The notes: generated by a model not told the origin, from the letters alone. Shown: positions 26,137 through 35,122, counted from the stretch's first letter. The stretch: DNA of 64,000 nt from Massilia terrae (GCF_024753145.1 NZ_JANUGU010000005.1:286490-350489), one strand, 5' to 3'. Translations and numbers: made by a program.

Positions 26137-26165
26137 AAAAAGGCGAGGACTCGCGCCCTCGCCTT
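26137..26165 (-). terminator. Rho-independent terminator after the beta-barrel protein gene
   Basis: Nine-base arms AAGGCGAGG and CCTCGCCTT around an 8-base loop; on the minus strand the stem is followed by a T run. It lies 20 bases past the stop of the outer-membrane protein gene. Confidence 0.88.
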
Positions 26166-26185
26166 CGTCATTTGAAACGAAGGAA

Positions 26186-26719
26186 TCAGAATGCGTAGCT
26201 GATGCCGGCCTTGTAGTTGGTCAGGTCCAGGCCCGGGCGCTGCACTTCGATGCGCGCCGACACCTTTTCCGTCAGCTTGTAGTTCGCGCCAACACCCAGC
26301 AGCGCGCGGGTGGTGTCGTCCTTGAAGGAGTACATGCCGTTGCCGGTCGGGACTTCGCCGCGCATCGAGATCTGGTTGACGCCCAGGCGGCCGTAGATGC
26401 TCAGTTGGGAAGTGACCGGAACCGAACCAAGCAGCGACAGCGATGCCTGGTTGCCGCGCTCGCTGGCGCCATAGCCGCTCCAGTCGTACAGGCGACCAAA
26501 GCCGGCCTCGACGGCGAAGTTCGGGTTCAAGGTGTAGCCGGCGAAGGCGCTGTAGCTGGTGCGGTTGCCATCGGCGGCGCCGGTCAGCTTGGTGGCGCCG
26601 ACGTCGCCGCCGATGTACATGGCGCCCGGCGCGGAGAACGGGGCGGCGGCCGGCTCGGCGGCGTTGGCAAGGGCGGCGATGCCGGCAAGCGCGGCGGTAG
26701 CGATGATGTGCTTGATCAT
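26186..26719 (-). CDS. Outer-membrane beta-barrel protein (OmpA-like barrel)
   Basis: Predicted porin-like barrel of 177 residues. It has a signal peptide MIKHIIATAALAGIAALANA, then alternating beta strands (GAMYIGGDVGATKL, TSYSAFAGYTLNPNFAVEAG, QASLSLLGSVPVTSQLSIYG, ALLGVGANYKLTEKVSARIE) and a terminal strand ending in Phe (AGISYAF), the signal read by the BAM complex. About eight strands are possible, in the range of an OmpA/OmpX-type barrel; no peptidoglycan-binding domain is present. Function unknown. It has its own terminator. Confidence 0.85.
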   Translation of the reverse strand: MIKHIIATAALAGIAALANAAEPAAAPFSAPGAMYIGGDVGATKLTGAADGNRTSYSAFAGYTLNPNFAVEAGFGRLYDWSGYGASERGNQASLSLLGSVPVTSQLSIYGRLGVNQISMRGEVPTGNGMYSFKDDTTRALLGVGANYKLTEKVSARIEVQRPGLDLTNYKAGISYAF

Positions 26720-26843
26720 AGGGATCCTTTTGATTTTGAAAAAATGGTCATCGCAACCAGTCGTTTATGTATTGACTAAGTTGCTGACCCGCAATTTATC
26801 AAAAAGGATTTGCCCGCTCATCAACTGAAACAGATTCTTACAG

Positions 26844-26882
26844 CGACATCTGCATGTCGGCGAAGGGGCACCGCCCCTTCGC
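26844..26882 (-). other. Two adjacent stem-loops after the second M56 gene
   Basis: CGACATCTGCATGTCG (26844-26859, six-base stem) abuts GCGAAGGGGCACCGCCCCTT ending CGC (26860-26882, ten-base stem). They lie just past the stop of the M56 gene. No T run follows on the minus strand, so a transcript-stabilising or Rho-linked role is as likely as intrinsic termination. Confidence 0.5.
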
Positions 26883-26892
26883 TGCGGGACAA

Positions 26893-28662
26893 TCAGCCGA
26901 GCGGCGCCGGTTGTGCCAGCCCCTTCGCCTGCGCTTCGCGGATCAGCTCGCCCACGGTCTTGTCGGCGCTTTTCGCTTCCCGTTCCATCTGCTTGCCGAG
27001 TTCGCCCATCTTCTTGCCCAGCTCGTCCATCGGGACGCGCAGCTCTTCCATCTGGCCGCTGGTGGCCTTCATCGACACCTCGACCTGCTGCTGGATCTGC
27101 GGCTTGATCTGCTCGCCGAAACGGCGGCCCAGTTCCTCCATCTGCCTGCCCAACTCGCTCATCTTGCGTTCGAGACGGTCGCGCTCGGCGCCGTCGGCGC
27201 TGGCGAAGCGCTCGCCCAGCTTGTTCATCTGGCGGCCCAGCTCGTTCATCTTGCGTTCGAACTCGCGGCTGGTTTTCTGGTCCATGGGCTTGATGCGCGC
27301 TGCGTCCGCTTCGATCTGCTTGCCGAGCACGGCCATTTTCTTGCCGTGCACGTCCATCTGCTCGCCGTAGACATTCATTTGCTCGCCCAGCTTGTCGACC
27401 GGCGCCCAGGCCGCGTCGACGCGGCGGAGGATGTCCTGGTCCTGCACGATGTAGGACTTGCCGCCGTCGCGGAACCACAGGAATTCGCCGTTCACGTGGC
27501 GCTTGATCTCCTTGATCTCGCTGCGGTGGCGCGAATCGCCGTTGATATTGGTGCCGTGCACATCATCGCGGACCAGGGCATAGCTGTCGTCGGCATCGCG
27601 CTGCTGGTGGACGGCGGCATCGCGCGCGGCGGGCTTGTCGGTCGCGGCCTGGGCCGTGCCGGCGTGGGTGTAAATGGCGGCGCACACGGCCAGGCCAAGG
27701 ATGGGCAGTGCGAGCTTCCAGTTCAGCGGTTCGGATTCGGGACGAACCAGGCGTTTAATGCGGGACATAAGGTCTCCTCCATGGGCTGCATGGGCAAGTT
27801 GCGGGGTGGACAGCTGGAACAGATCCAGCTCGGACAATGCAAGTGCCAGGCGCCGCGGTTCGCCGAGCGTGCTTGCGGCTAAGTCATCGGCAATCTGTTC
27901 CCGCTCGACGCGGATGCGGTTCGACAACCACCACACTGTGGGGTGGTAGAACAACAGAATTTCGATTGCGCTTTGAATCAAATTGACGAGGTAATCGAAG
28001 CGGCGCACGTGCGCCAGTTCATGCGCCAGCAAGGCTTCCAGCAGATCCGGCGGCATGCCCGACAGCAGTGATGCCGGCACCAGCACGACGGGCCGCCACC
28101 AGCCGGCGGTGACCGGGCTGCCGAGTTCATCGACCACGCCGAGCGTGACGCGGCGCGCGATGCCCATTGCGGCGGCGAGCCGGTCGAGCCTCGCTTGCCA
28201 TGCGGGATTGCGGGCGTAGCGGCCGGGACGGCTCAGGCGGCGCACCCACAACAGGCCGAGCAGCATGCGCAGCGCCAGCAGGCCCGCGCCCACCGACCAG
28301 GCGAGGATGACCAGGGGCAGGCGCTGCTGCAGGGCAGCTTGCCATATGGCGAGCTGGTCAACCGGCAAGGCGACGCCAGCGGGGACGGCTTGTGTGATGG
28401 CGGCCGCATCGGCCAGGGCCAGCGGCAAACTGCTGGCGGGGGCGCCCTGCTCGGCCAGCATGCGGTGGACGGTGCCGGCGATCGGCAAGGCCGCGCACAG
28501 CAGCAGCGCCGCGCAAGCGATCGCATAGCGCACTTGCGGCCGCGCCTTGCCGAGCAGCGCCAGCAGCAGCGCCGCGCACCAGCCGACCAGCAGGCCCTGC
28601 CAGACGAAGTCGAGCAGCGCCCAGCCCAGGCTGGGGACGAAAGCGGACAGGATCGCGTTCAT
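26893..28662 (-). CDS. M56 family membrane metallopeptidase with long repeat-rich C-terminal tail
   Basis: Membrane protein of 589 residues. The N-terminal ~300 residues are a BlaR1-like M56 protease: helices LLDFVWQGLLVGWCAALLLA and YAIACAALLLCAALPIAG, zinc site LLAHELAHVRRFDYLVN (HExxH at about 214), then LLFYHPTVWWLSNRIRVERE and EQIADDLA. A further membrane helix (LPILGLAVCAAIYTHAG) leads to a ~260-residue tail. The tail has FLWFRDGGKSYIVQDQDILR and then repeated amphipathic units such as KLGEQMN, VLGKQIE, ELGRQMNKLGERF, ELGRQMEELGRRF and ELGKKMGELGKQM, likely a coiled coil. Unlike the M56 gene at 21209, no BlaI gene is adjacent. GGAGAGG precedes the ATG. Ligand and target are unknown. Confidence 0.88.
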   Translation of the reverse strand: MNAILSAFVPSLGWALLDFVWQGLLVGWCAALLLALLGKARPQVRYAIACAALLLCAALPIAGTVHRMLAEQGAPASSLPLALADAAAITQAVPAGVALPVDQLAIWQAALQQRLPLVILAWSVGAGLLALRMLLGLLWVRRLSRPGRYARNPAWQARLDRLAAAMGIARRVTLGVVDELGSPVTAGWWRPVVLVPASLLSGMPPDLLEALLAHELAHVRRFDYLVNLIQSAIEILLFYHPTVWWLSNRIRVEREQIADDLAASTLGEPRRLALALSELDLFQLSTPQLAHAAHGGDLMSRIKRLVRPESEPLNWKLALPILGLAVCAAIYTHAGTAQAATDKPAARDAAVHQQRDADDSYALVRDDVHGTNINGDSRHRSEIKEIKRHVNGEFLWFRDGGKSYIVQDQDILRRVDAAWAPVDKLGEQMNVYGEQMDVHGKKMAVLGKQIEADAARIKPMDQKTSREFERKMNELGRQMNKLGERFASADGAERDRLERKMSELGRQMEELGRRFGEQIKPQIQQQVEVSMKATSGQMEELRVPMDELGKKMGELGKQMEREAKSADKTVGELIREAQAKGLAQPAPLG

Positions 28663-28734
28663 GGACGCCTCTCCTGCGATGTGGTTCGCTCGCGCATGTC
28701 TCCCCCGTTGTTGTTCGAATCAAGGTTAAGAGAA

Positions 28735-28755
28735 CTAGAACAAAAAGTCTAGAAC
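28735..28755 (-). promoter_or_regulatory. Direct repeat, candidate regulator site upstream of the M56 gene
   Basis: Two copies of GTTCTAG (minus strand) separated by ACTTTTT, about 75-90 bases upstream of the M56 start in an AT-rich island. It is unlike the GATTAC...GTAATC operators of the BlaI pair at 22.9 kb. The role is inferred from position only. Confidence 0.3.
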
Positions 28756-28876
28756 TTTTTTTCTACTTCTTGGCGGACGGTTGCCGTTGGTGACAACTTT
28801 AGGGGAATGGAATGGGCGGGGCTATCGGTGTGCGACGGCCTGCAGGATTTGCGGGATGCGCGACAAAAAACGGAGG

Positions 28877-28970
28877 GTAGAACGTCGCCCTCGCGAAAGC
28901 GGGGGCCCCATTTTGCGTGCGCGGCTGCGGTACGAAATGGGATTCCGGCGTGCGCAGGAACGACGATCTC
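28877..28970. repeat. Degenerate REP-like element
   Basis: GTAGAACGTCGCCCTCGCGA ... GGGGGCCCCATTTTGCG and a diverged right arm AATGGGATTCCGGCGTGCGC ending AGGAACGACG. It resembles the element at 10155 but with many mismatches, suggesting an old copy. Confidence 0.6.
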
Positions 28971-28990
28971 TTTACGGCGAGCGCCGGAGC

Positions 28991-30097
28991 TTAATACACG
29001 ACCACCGAGCGGATCGACTCTCCTGCCTTCATCAGGTCGAAGCCCTTGTTGATGTCTTCCAGCTTCAGGTGGTGGGTGATCAGGTCGTCGATGTTGATCT
29101 TGCCTTCCATGTACCAGTCGACGATCTTCGGCACGTCGGTACGGCCGCGGGCGCCGCCGAAGGCCGAGCCTTTCCACTGGCGTCCGGTGACCAGCTGGAA
29201 CGGTCGCGTGGAAATTTCCTTGCCCGCTTCCGCGACCCCGATGATGACCGACTGGCCCCAGCCCTTGTGGGTGCATTCCAGCGCCTGGCGCATTAGCTGC
29301 ACGTTGCCCACGCATTCGAAGCTGTAGTCGGCGCCGCCGTCGGTCAGCTGGACGATGGTGTCGACCACGTTCTCGACATCCTTCGGGTTGATGAAATGGG
29401 TCATGCCGAACTTGCGTGCCATTGCCTCGCGACCCGGGTTCAGGTCGACACCGATGATCTTGTCCGCGCCGACCATCTTCGCCGCCTGGATCACGTTCAG
29501 GCCGATGCCGCCCAGGCCGAACACCACCACATTCGCGCCCGCCTCCACCTTGGCCGTGAAGATCACGGCGCCAATGCCGGTGGTGACGCCGCAGCCGATG
29601 TAGCAGACCTTGTCGAACGGCGCGTCCGAGCGGATCTTGGCCACCGCGATTTCCGGCACCACGATGTAGTTGGAAAAGGTGGAGGTGCCCATGTAGTGGA
29701 ACAGCGGCTTGCCGTCGAGATGGAAGCGCGTGGTCGCGTCGGGCATCAGGCCGCGGCCCTGGGTGCTGCGGATCGCCTGGCACAGGTTGGTCTTTTGCGA
29801 CAGGCAGAATTTGCACTGGCGGCATTCCGGCGTGTACAGCGGGATCACGTGGTCGCCCTGGCGCAGGCTCTTCACGCCCGGGCCGGTATCGACCACGACG
29901 CCCGCGCCTTCATGGCCGAGGATCGCGGGGAAGATGCCTTCCGGATCTGCGCCGGACAGCGTGTAGTAGTCGGTGTGGCAAATGCCGGTGGCTTTCACTT
30001 CGATGAGGACTTCCCCTTCGCGCGGGCCGTCGAGATCGACTTCCTCGATCATCAGCGGTTGACCCGCCTTCCATGCAATTGCTGCCTTGGTCTTCAT
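28991..30097 (-). CDS. frmA: S-(hydroxymethyl)glutathione dehydrogenase / class III alcohol dehydrogenase
   Basis: Oxidises the glutathione adduct of formaldehyde to S-formylglutathione with NAD+, and can reduce S-nitrosoglutathione. The 368-residue medium-chain zinc dehydrogenase has the catalytic-zinc region KATGICHTDYYTLSGADPEG with GHEGAGVV, the four structural-zinc cysteines in PECRQCKFCLSQKTNLC, GYGxG-equivalent CGVTTGIGAV and the NAD site VFGLGGIGLNVIQ. The class III hallmark TSTFSNYIVVPE is present. Neither the hydrolase frmB nor the regulator frmR is adjacent. It diverges from the MFS transporter with ~165 bp between starts. Confidence 0.96.
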   Translation of the reverse strand: MKTKAAIAWKAGQPLMIEEVDLDGPREGEVLIEVKATGICHTDYYTLSGADPEGIFPAILGHEGAGVVVDTGPGVKSLRQGDHVIPLYTPECRQCKFCLSQKTNLCQAIRSTQGRGLMPDATTRFHLDGKPLFHYMGTSTFSNYIVVPEIAVAKIRSDAPFDKVCYIGCGVTTGIGAVIFTAKVEAGANVVVFGLGGIGLNVIQAAKMVGADKIIGVDLNPGREAMARKFGMTHFINPKDVENVVDTIVQLTDGGADYSFECVGNVQLMRQALECTHKGWGQSVIIGVAEAGKEISTRPFQLVTGRQWKGSAFGGARGRTDVPKIVDWYMEGKINIDDLITHHLKLEDINKGFDLMKAGESIRSVVVY

Positions 30098-30262
30098 GTG
30101 TTCTTCCTGTTATCGGTTCGCGGCACTGCCGCGGGATTTGCCATCATAGCAAGCCGCACGCGAGCATGCAGCCACGCGCGGCAAACGAAACCCTCCTTCG
30201 GCGGCTCGCGTGTGGATTGGATAAAATTGATCCTTATTCATTTTTCTCATAAAGGACGCCGC

Positions 30263-31519
30263 GTGAACCAAGCTCCCGCAAGCCGCTGGTACTTCGGCTG
30301 GAACATCGTCGCCGCCGCCACCGTGCTGACCCTGCTCACGGTCGGCCTGCGCATGAGCATTGGCCCCTTCCTCGTGCCGATGGCGACCAGCCTGGGCATG
30401 TCGCGCAGCGAACTGTCTTCGATCATTGCCGTCGGCATGCTGTTCTATGGCGCCGGCATGCCGCTGGCGGGCTACCTGGCCGGGCGCTTCAGCACACGCT
30501 TCGTGCTGCTGGCCGGCACCGTCATCGTGGTCGGCGCGATCCTGTGGACCGTCGCCGCACGCTCCGCGCTGTCGCTGTTGCTGTCCTACGGCGTGCTGCT
30601 GTCGCTGGGCCTGTCCTTCACCGGCCAGGTGGCGCTCACGCCTGTCATCAGCCGCTGGTTCACGCGCCAGCGCGGCATGGCGCTGTTCCTCGTCTCGAGC
30701 GGATCGATGGCGGGCATGGCCCTGCTGACGCCGCTGTTTTCATTCGCGATCCGGACCTTCGGCTGGCAGAACACCCTGCTCGCGTTCGGCGCCGTGCTCG
30801 CCCTGGCTACCGTGCCGTCGGCCCTGTTCATCATTCGCGACGACGCGCCGGAGCATACCGACCTGCTGCCCGGCCAGATCGCCGCGACGCCGGCCCGGAC
30901 TGCGCTTGCCCCCAGCCTGACGCTGGGGGAGGCGGTGCGCACTGCCCCCTTCTGGAAAGTCGCGGCAGGCCTGTTCGCCTGCGGCTTCAGCATGAACCTG
31001 CTGGGAACGCATGGCGTCCCGATGCTGATGGACCATGGTTTCGACGCCTCGACCGCCGCCTTTGGCATCGGCCTGATCGGCGTGGTGGCCATCGCCGGCA
31101 CCCAGATGCTGGCGCGCGTGGCCGACAAGCTGCCGCGCAAGAACATCCTGGCGACCATTTATTTCGTCCGCGGACTGGGTTTCTTTGCGCTGCTGCTGGT
31201 GGGGACGCATTTCGAGCTGTACGCCGCTGCCGCGATCGGCGGCCTGGTCTGGGCCGGCAGCGTCGCACTGTCGTCCGCCATCATCGCCGACGTGTACGGG
31301 GTGCGGCTGGTGGGTGTGCTGTACGGCTATGCCTACATGGTGCACCAGGTCGGCGCCATGATCAGCTCGTGGCTGGGCGGCTGGGGTTACGAGCACTTCG
31401 GCTCGCACTGGATCGCATTCGGCGCTGCAGGTGCTTTGCTGCTGATCGCCGCCGGGGTATCGCTACGTCTGCCGGTGAAGGGCTTCAGCTTCGCCAGGGG
31501 GCAGGTCGTCACGCCCTGA
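30263..31519 (+). CDS. MFS transporter
   Basis: Twelve-helix major facilitator of 418 residues. It opens VNQAPASRWYFGWNIVAAAT and shows two six-helix halves: LRMSIGPFLVPMATSLGMSR, GMLFYGAGMPLAGYLAGRF, ISRWFTRQRGMALFLVSSGS, then FACGFSMNLLGTHGVPMLMD, YFVRGLGFFALLLVGTHFEL and GWGYEHFGSHWIAFGAAGAL. The pattern is that of oxalate/formate antiporter-like and monocarboxylate-like MFS members; the substrate is not predictable. GTG 30263 is chosen because AAAGGAC lies upstream; the frame runs far back without a start. Its 3' end overlaps the convergent higA gene by 57 bases. Confidence 0.87.
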   Translation: MNQAPASRWYFGWNIVAAATVLTLLTVGLRMSIGPFLVPMATSLGMSRSELSSIIAVGMLFYGAGMPLAGYLAGRFSTRFVLLAGTVIVVGAILWTVAARSALSLLLSYGVLLSLGLSFTGQVALTPVISRWFTRQRGMALFLVSSGSMAGMALLTPLFSFAIRTFGWQNTLLAFGAVLALATVPSALFIIRDDAPEHTDLLPGQIAATPARTALAPSLTLGEAVRTAPFWKVAAGLFACGFSMNLLGTHGVPMLMDHGFDASTAAFGIGLIGVVAIAGTQMLARVADKLPRKNILATIYFVRGLGFFALLLVGTHFELYAAAAIGGLVWAGSVALSSAIIADVYGVRLVGVLYGYAYMVHQVGAMISSWLGGWGYEHFGSHWIAFGAAGALLLIAAGVSLRLPVKGFSFARGQVVTP

Positions 31520-31786
31520 CGGCTCAAGGCTGCAGCCTGCTCGACGGCATAGTTCGGCAAGTTCGTCTTGTCCAAAAGTCCAAATTCGGTCGTTTGTCAA
31601 GTCGTTCAGCCTTGTGGCAGGAATGTCGAGCCGGGCGGCCGCTTCCTCAGGAGTCCACCGCTGGTTTTGGATGTGCCTGGTCAGCGCAATCAGGAAGCTC
31701 GCGCGTACTTTCATGTCAGCGGCATCCTCCGATGTATCCTCGATCGCATCCCAAACGCTGTCAAACATCTGGCCGGACTTGTTCAT
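31463..31786 (-). CDS. HigA-like antitoxin, XRE-family helix-turn-helix
   Basis: DNA-binding antitoxin of 107 residues that would neutralise the HigB-like toxin and repress the pair. The helix-turn-helix region reads NQRWTPEEAAARLDIPATRL then NDLTNDRIWTFGQDELAELC, the HigA_2-type pattern. Its ATG overlaps the toxin's TGA (ATGA at 31783-31786), so translation is coupled. The order is toxin first, as in HigBA. The last 57 bases overlap the end of the opposing MFS gene, so the C-terminus (SGRDDLPPGEAEALHRQT) may be a late extension. Confidence 0.83.
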   Translation of the reverse strand: MNKSGQMFDSVWDAIEDTSEDAADMKVRASFLIALTRHIQNQRWTPEEAAARLDIPATRLNDLTNDRIWTFGQDELAELCRRAGCSLEPSGRDDLPPGEAEALHRQT

Positions 31787-32112
31787 CGCACACCTCCACC
31801 AATGAAGGAACGATATCTTCTAGCTGCCATCGCAATATCTCCTTTCGATGTGCTTTGAGTTTTCTTTTGAAAGCAATGCAGCACGATGACTTGCGGACCG
31901 ATGCTTGCCACATACATGACGCGGAAGGCTCCAGCCTCAGCATGTAGGTGAATCTCGATAACTCCCTGTCCTACGTTGGGCATTGGTTTCCAGTCTCGGG
32001 GCATCCCTCCCTCCTGAACCCTCTGCAGCTCGACACCCGCTACCCGCCGAACCTGCTTCGGGAAGGCCTGCAAATCGGCGAACGACGTGCCCAAAAATAG
32101 AAGACGCTTCAT
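31783..32112 (-). CDS. HigB-like toxin, RelE superfamily (phage Gp49-like)
   Basis: Predicted ribosome-dependent mRNA interferase of 109 residues. The Gp49-like/HigB pattern is clear: LGTSFADLQAFPKQVRRVAG, VELQRVQEGGMPRDWKPMPN, VGQGVIEIHLHAEAGAFRVM, YVASIGPQVIVLHCFQKKTQ. The charged tail IAMAARRYRSF is typical. It is the first gene of the toxin-antitoxin operon and overlaps higA by 4 bp. A TATACT -10 candidate lies on the minus strand at 32129-32134, only 17 bases upstream, giving a very short leader. Activity untested; the family call is firm. Confidence 0.85.
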   Translation of the reverse strand: MKRLLFLGTSFADLQAFPKQVRRVAGVELQRVQEGGMPRDWKPMPNVGQGVIEIHLHAEAGAFRVMYVASIGPQVIVLHCFQKKTQSTSKGDIAMAARRYRSFIGGGVR

Positions 32113-32222
32113 CGATCGTCCGGTTCCAGTATAGAGGTTTGCGCGAGAATCGCGGTTCCGCGAGACCTACTTTATACGGGCAGGCCAGCCATCAGGCGCT
32201 GCGGTGGCACAAAAGGGCGTGA

Positions 32223-32238
32223 CGCATGCCGGCATGCG
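32223..32238. promoter_or_regulatory. Perfect palindrome in the higB/valS intergenic region
   Basis: CGCATGCCGGCATGCG, a 16-base perfect palindrome, 27 bases upstream of the valS -10 box and about 110 bases upstream of higB. It could be an operator for either transcript; no recognised regulator site matches it. Confidence 0.3.
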
Positions 32239-32264
32239 TAAAACCGCGCGGTCGCTCGGTCATC

Positions 32265-32270
32265 TATAAT
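32265..32270 (+). promoter_or_regulatory. valS: Candidate -10 box for valS
   Basis: Perfect TATAAT 33 bases upstream of the valS ATG. No good -35 is seen 16-18 bases upstream. The implied leader is about 25 bases. Confidence 0.5.
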
Positions 32271-32302
32271 GGTCCTTTTCGCCAAATTTACACGCCATCA
32301 CC

Positions 32303-35101
32303 ATGGAATTAGCCAAGTCTTTCGAGCCAGCCGATATTGAACAGTTCTGGCGCAGCGAGTGGGAGCAGCGCGGTTACTTCAGCGCCACCACCGATCCGTC
32401 CAAAGAGTCGTTCAGCATCCAGCTGCCGCCGCCGAATGTGACGGGCACGCTGCACATGGGGCACGCGTTCAACCAGACCATCATGGACGGCCTGACGCGC
32501 TACTACCGCATGCGCGGCCACAACACGGCCTGGATCCCGGGCACCGACCACGCCGGCATCGCGACCCAGATCGTGGTCGAACGCCAGCTGGACGCGCAGA
32601 AAATCTCGCGCCATGACCTCGGCCGCGACGCCTTCATCGAGAAGGTCTGGGAGTGGAAGGAAAAATCGGGCAGCACCATCACCGGCCAGATGCGCCGCCT
32701 GGGCGCGTCCGCCGACTGGGGCCGCGAATACTTCACGATGGACGAGCCGCGCTCGAAAGTGGTGGCCGAGGTCTTCGTGCGCCTGTTCGAACAGGGCCTG
32801 ATCTACCGTGGCAAGCGCCTGGTCAACTGGGACCCGAAACTGGGCACCGCCGTGTCCGACCTCGAAGTGGTGTCGGAAGAAGAAGACGGCTCGATGTGGT
32901 ACATCAAGTACCCGCTGGCCGACGGCAGCGGCTCGATCACGGTCGCGACCACCCGTCCCGAGACCATGCTGGGCGACTCCGCCGTCGCGGTCGATCCGAC
33001 CGATGAGCGCTACCTGGCCCTGCACGGCAAAATGATCAAGCTGCCGCTGACCGGGCGCGAAGTGCCGATCGTCGCTGACTCCTACGTGGACAAGGAATTC
33101 GGCACCGGCTGCGTGAAGATCACGCCGGCGCACGACTTCAACGACTACGCGCTGGGCCAGCGCCATAACCTCCCGATGATCAACGTGTTCACGCTGGACG
33201 CCAAGATCAACGACAACGCGCCCGAGCAGTACCGCGGCCTGGACCGCTTCGCCGCGCGCAAGCAGATCGTGGCCGACCTCGAAGCGCAAGGCGCGCTGGA
33301 ACAAGTCAAGCCGCACAAGCTGATGGTGCCGCGCGGCGACCGCACCGGCGTGGTGATCGAGCCGATGCTGACCGACCAGTGGTTCGTCGCGATGAGCAAG
33401 CCGGCGCCCGAAGGCACCTTCAACCCGGGCAAGTCGATCGCCGAAGTCGCACTGGAGAAGGTCTCCAGCGGCGAGATCAAGTTCGTGCCGGAGAACTGGA
33501 CCACCACTTACAACCAATGGTTGAATAACATCCAGGACTGGTGCATCTCGCGCCAGCTGTGGTGGGGCCACCGCATCCCGGCCTGGTACGATGAAAAAGG
33601 CCACGTCTACGTCGCCCGCAGCGACGAGGAAGCGAAAGCCAAGGCCGAAGCGGCCGGCGAATTCGGCCCGCTGCACCGCGACGAGGATGTGCTGGACACC
33701 TGGTTCTCGTCGGCGCTGGTGCCTTTCTCCACGCTCGGCTGGCCGGAAGAGACGCCGGACCTGCGCGCCTTCCTGCCGTCGTCGGTGCTGGTGACCGGCT
33801 TCGACATCATTTTCTTCTGGGTCGCGCGCATGGTCATGATGACCTCGCACTTCACCGGCAAGGTGCCGTTCGATACCGTGTACGTGCACGGCCTGGTGCG
33901 CGATTCGAGCGGCCAGAAGATGTCCAAGTCGAAGGGCAACACGCTCGACCCGATCGACCTGATCGACGGCATCGGCGTGGACGCGCTGGTAAGCAAGCGC
34001 ACCACCGGCCTGATGAATCCGCGCGACGCCGAGAAGATCGCCAAGGCCACGCGCAAGGAGTTCCCGGAAGGGATTCCGGCGTTCGGCACCGACGCCGTGC
34101 GCTTCACCATGGCGAGCTACGCTTCGCTGGGCCGCAACATCAACTTCGACCTGGGCCGCTGCGAAGGCTACCGCAACTTCTGCAACAAGCTGTGGAACGC
34201 GACCCGCTTCGTGATGATGAACACCGAGGGCAAGGACTGCGGCGCGCCGCATGCCGCGGACCTGTCGTCGGCGGACCGCTGGATCATCTCCCTGCTCAAT
34301 CGCACCGAGCAGGAAGTGGCCAAGGGCTTCGACGACTACCGCTTCGATAACATCGCCTCCTCGATCTACAAGTTCGTGTGGGACGAGTACTGCGACTGGT
34401 ACCTGGAAGTGGCCAAGGTCCAGGTCCAGCAGGGCACGGAAGCGCAGCAGCGCGCCACCCGCCATACCTTGCTGCGCGTGCTGGAAGTGGTGCTGCGCCT
34501 GGCGCACCCGATCATCCCCTTCGTCACCGAGCAGCTGTGGCAGGCGGTCGCGCCGCTGGCCGGCAAAACCGGCGACACGATCATGCTGCAACCCTATCCG
34601 CTCGCCGACGCCTCGGCCATCGACGAGAACGCGGAGCAGTGGATGGCGCAGCTGAAGGCGCTGACCGACGCCACCCGCAACCTGCGCGGCGAAATGCAGC
34701 TGGCGCCCTCGGTGCGCGTGCCGCTGATCGTCGAGCCGGGCAATGCCGAGGACAAGGTGCGCATGGAAGGCTTCGCGCCTTACGTGCAGTCGCTGGGCAA
34801 GCTATCGGAAGTGCAGATCGTGGACGCGCTGCCGGAGTCGCCGGCGGCGGTGTCGATCGTCGGCACCACCAAGCTGATGCTCAAGGTCGAGATCGACGTC
34901 GCCGCCGAGCGCGAGCGCCTGTCGAAGGAGATCACTCGCATCGAAGGCGAGATCGCCAAGTGCAACGGCAAGCTGGGCAACGAGAGCTTCGTCGCGCGCG
35001 CCCCGGCGGCCGTGGTCGAGCAGGAGAAGGAACGCCTGGCCAACTTCTCGGCGACCGTCGAGAAGATGCGCGAGCAGTTCGCGAAGCTGCCGCCGGCTTA
35101 A
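32303..35101 (+). CDS. valS: Valine--tRNA ligase
   Basis: Class Ia aminoacyl-tRNA synthetase of 932 residues that charges tRNA-Val. It has the HIGH-equivalent [20 protein letters not shown] (HMGH near residue 52), the editing (CP1) domain with [17 protein letters not shown] and [40 protein letters not shown], and [15 protein letters not shown] (residues 539 onward). The C-terminal anticodon-binding domain is followed by the valyl-type coiled-coil arm ([20 protein letters not shown]). Full length; probably a single-gene transcript ending in a palindromic repeat. Confidence 0.98.
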   Translation: MELAKSFEPADIEQFWRSEWEQRGYFSATTDPSKESFSIQLPPPNVTGTLHMGHAFNQTIMDGLTRYYRMRGHNTAWIPGTDHAGIATQIVVERQLDAQKISRHDLGRDAFIEKVWEWKEKSGSTITGQMRRLGASADWGREYFTMDEPRSKVVAEVFVRLFEQGLIYRGKRLVNWDPKLGTAVSDLEVVSEEEDGSMWYIKYPLADGSGSITVATTRPETMLGDSAVAVDPTDERYLALHGKMIKLPLTGREVPIVADSYVDKEFGTGCVKITPAHDFNDYALGQRHNLPMINVFTLDAKINDNAPEQYRGLDRFAARKQIVADLEAQGALEQVKPHKLMVPRGDRTGVVIEPMLTDQWFVAMSKPAPEGTFNPGKSIAEVALEKVSSGEIKFVPENWTTTYNQWLNNIQDWCISRQLWWGHRIPAWYDEKGHVYVARSDEEAKAKAEAAGEFGPLHRDEDVLDTWFSSALVPFSTLGWPEETPDLRAFLPSSVLVTGFDIIFFWVARMVMMTSHFTGKVPFDTVYVHGLVRDSSGQKMSKSKGNTLDPIDLIDGIGVDALVSKRTTGLMNPRDAEKIAKATRKEFPEGIPAFGTDAVRFTMASYASLGRNINFDLGRCEGYRNFCNKLWNATRFVMMNTEGKDCGAPHAADLSSADRWIISLLNRTEQEVAKGFDDYRFDNIASSIYKFVWDEYCDWYLEVAKVQVQQGTEAQQRATRHTLLRVLEVVLRLAHPIIPFVTEQLWQAVAPLAGKTGDTIMLQPYPLADASAIDENAEQWMAQLKALTDATRNLRGEMQLAPSVRVPLIVEPGNAEDKVRMEGFAPYVQSLGKLSEVQIVDALPESPAAVSIVGTTKLMLKVEIDVAAERERLSKEITRIEGEIAKCNGKLGNESFVARAPAAVVEQEKERLANFSATVEKMREQFAKLPPA

Positions 35102-35122
35102 GCCATTCAGTTAGCATTAAAA

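Larger units (their letters stand above)
28663..28990. other. Intergenic region upstream of the second M56 gene
   Basis: About 330 bases with no credible gene. Near the M56 start is a pair of direct repeats, CTAGAAC at 28735-28741 and 28749-28755 (14-base period), next to T-rich DNA. The rest includes a degenerate palindromic repeat at 28877-28970. Confidence 0.6.

Noticed and set aside
28663..28990. Missing or decayed BlaI gene beside the second M56 protease
   Set aside because: Neither strand contains a BlaI-like winged helix; the region holds only regulatory-looking repeats and a degenerate palindrome.
31463..32112. Prophage fragment around the phage-Gp49-like toxin
   Set aside because: No integrase, attachment site or other phage gene nearby; neighbours are ordinary chromosomal genes, so only a toxin-antitoxin pair is supported.
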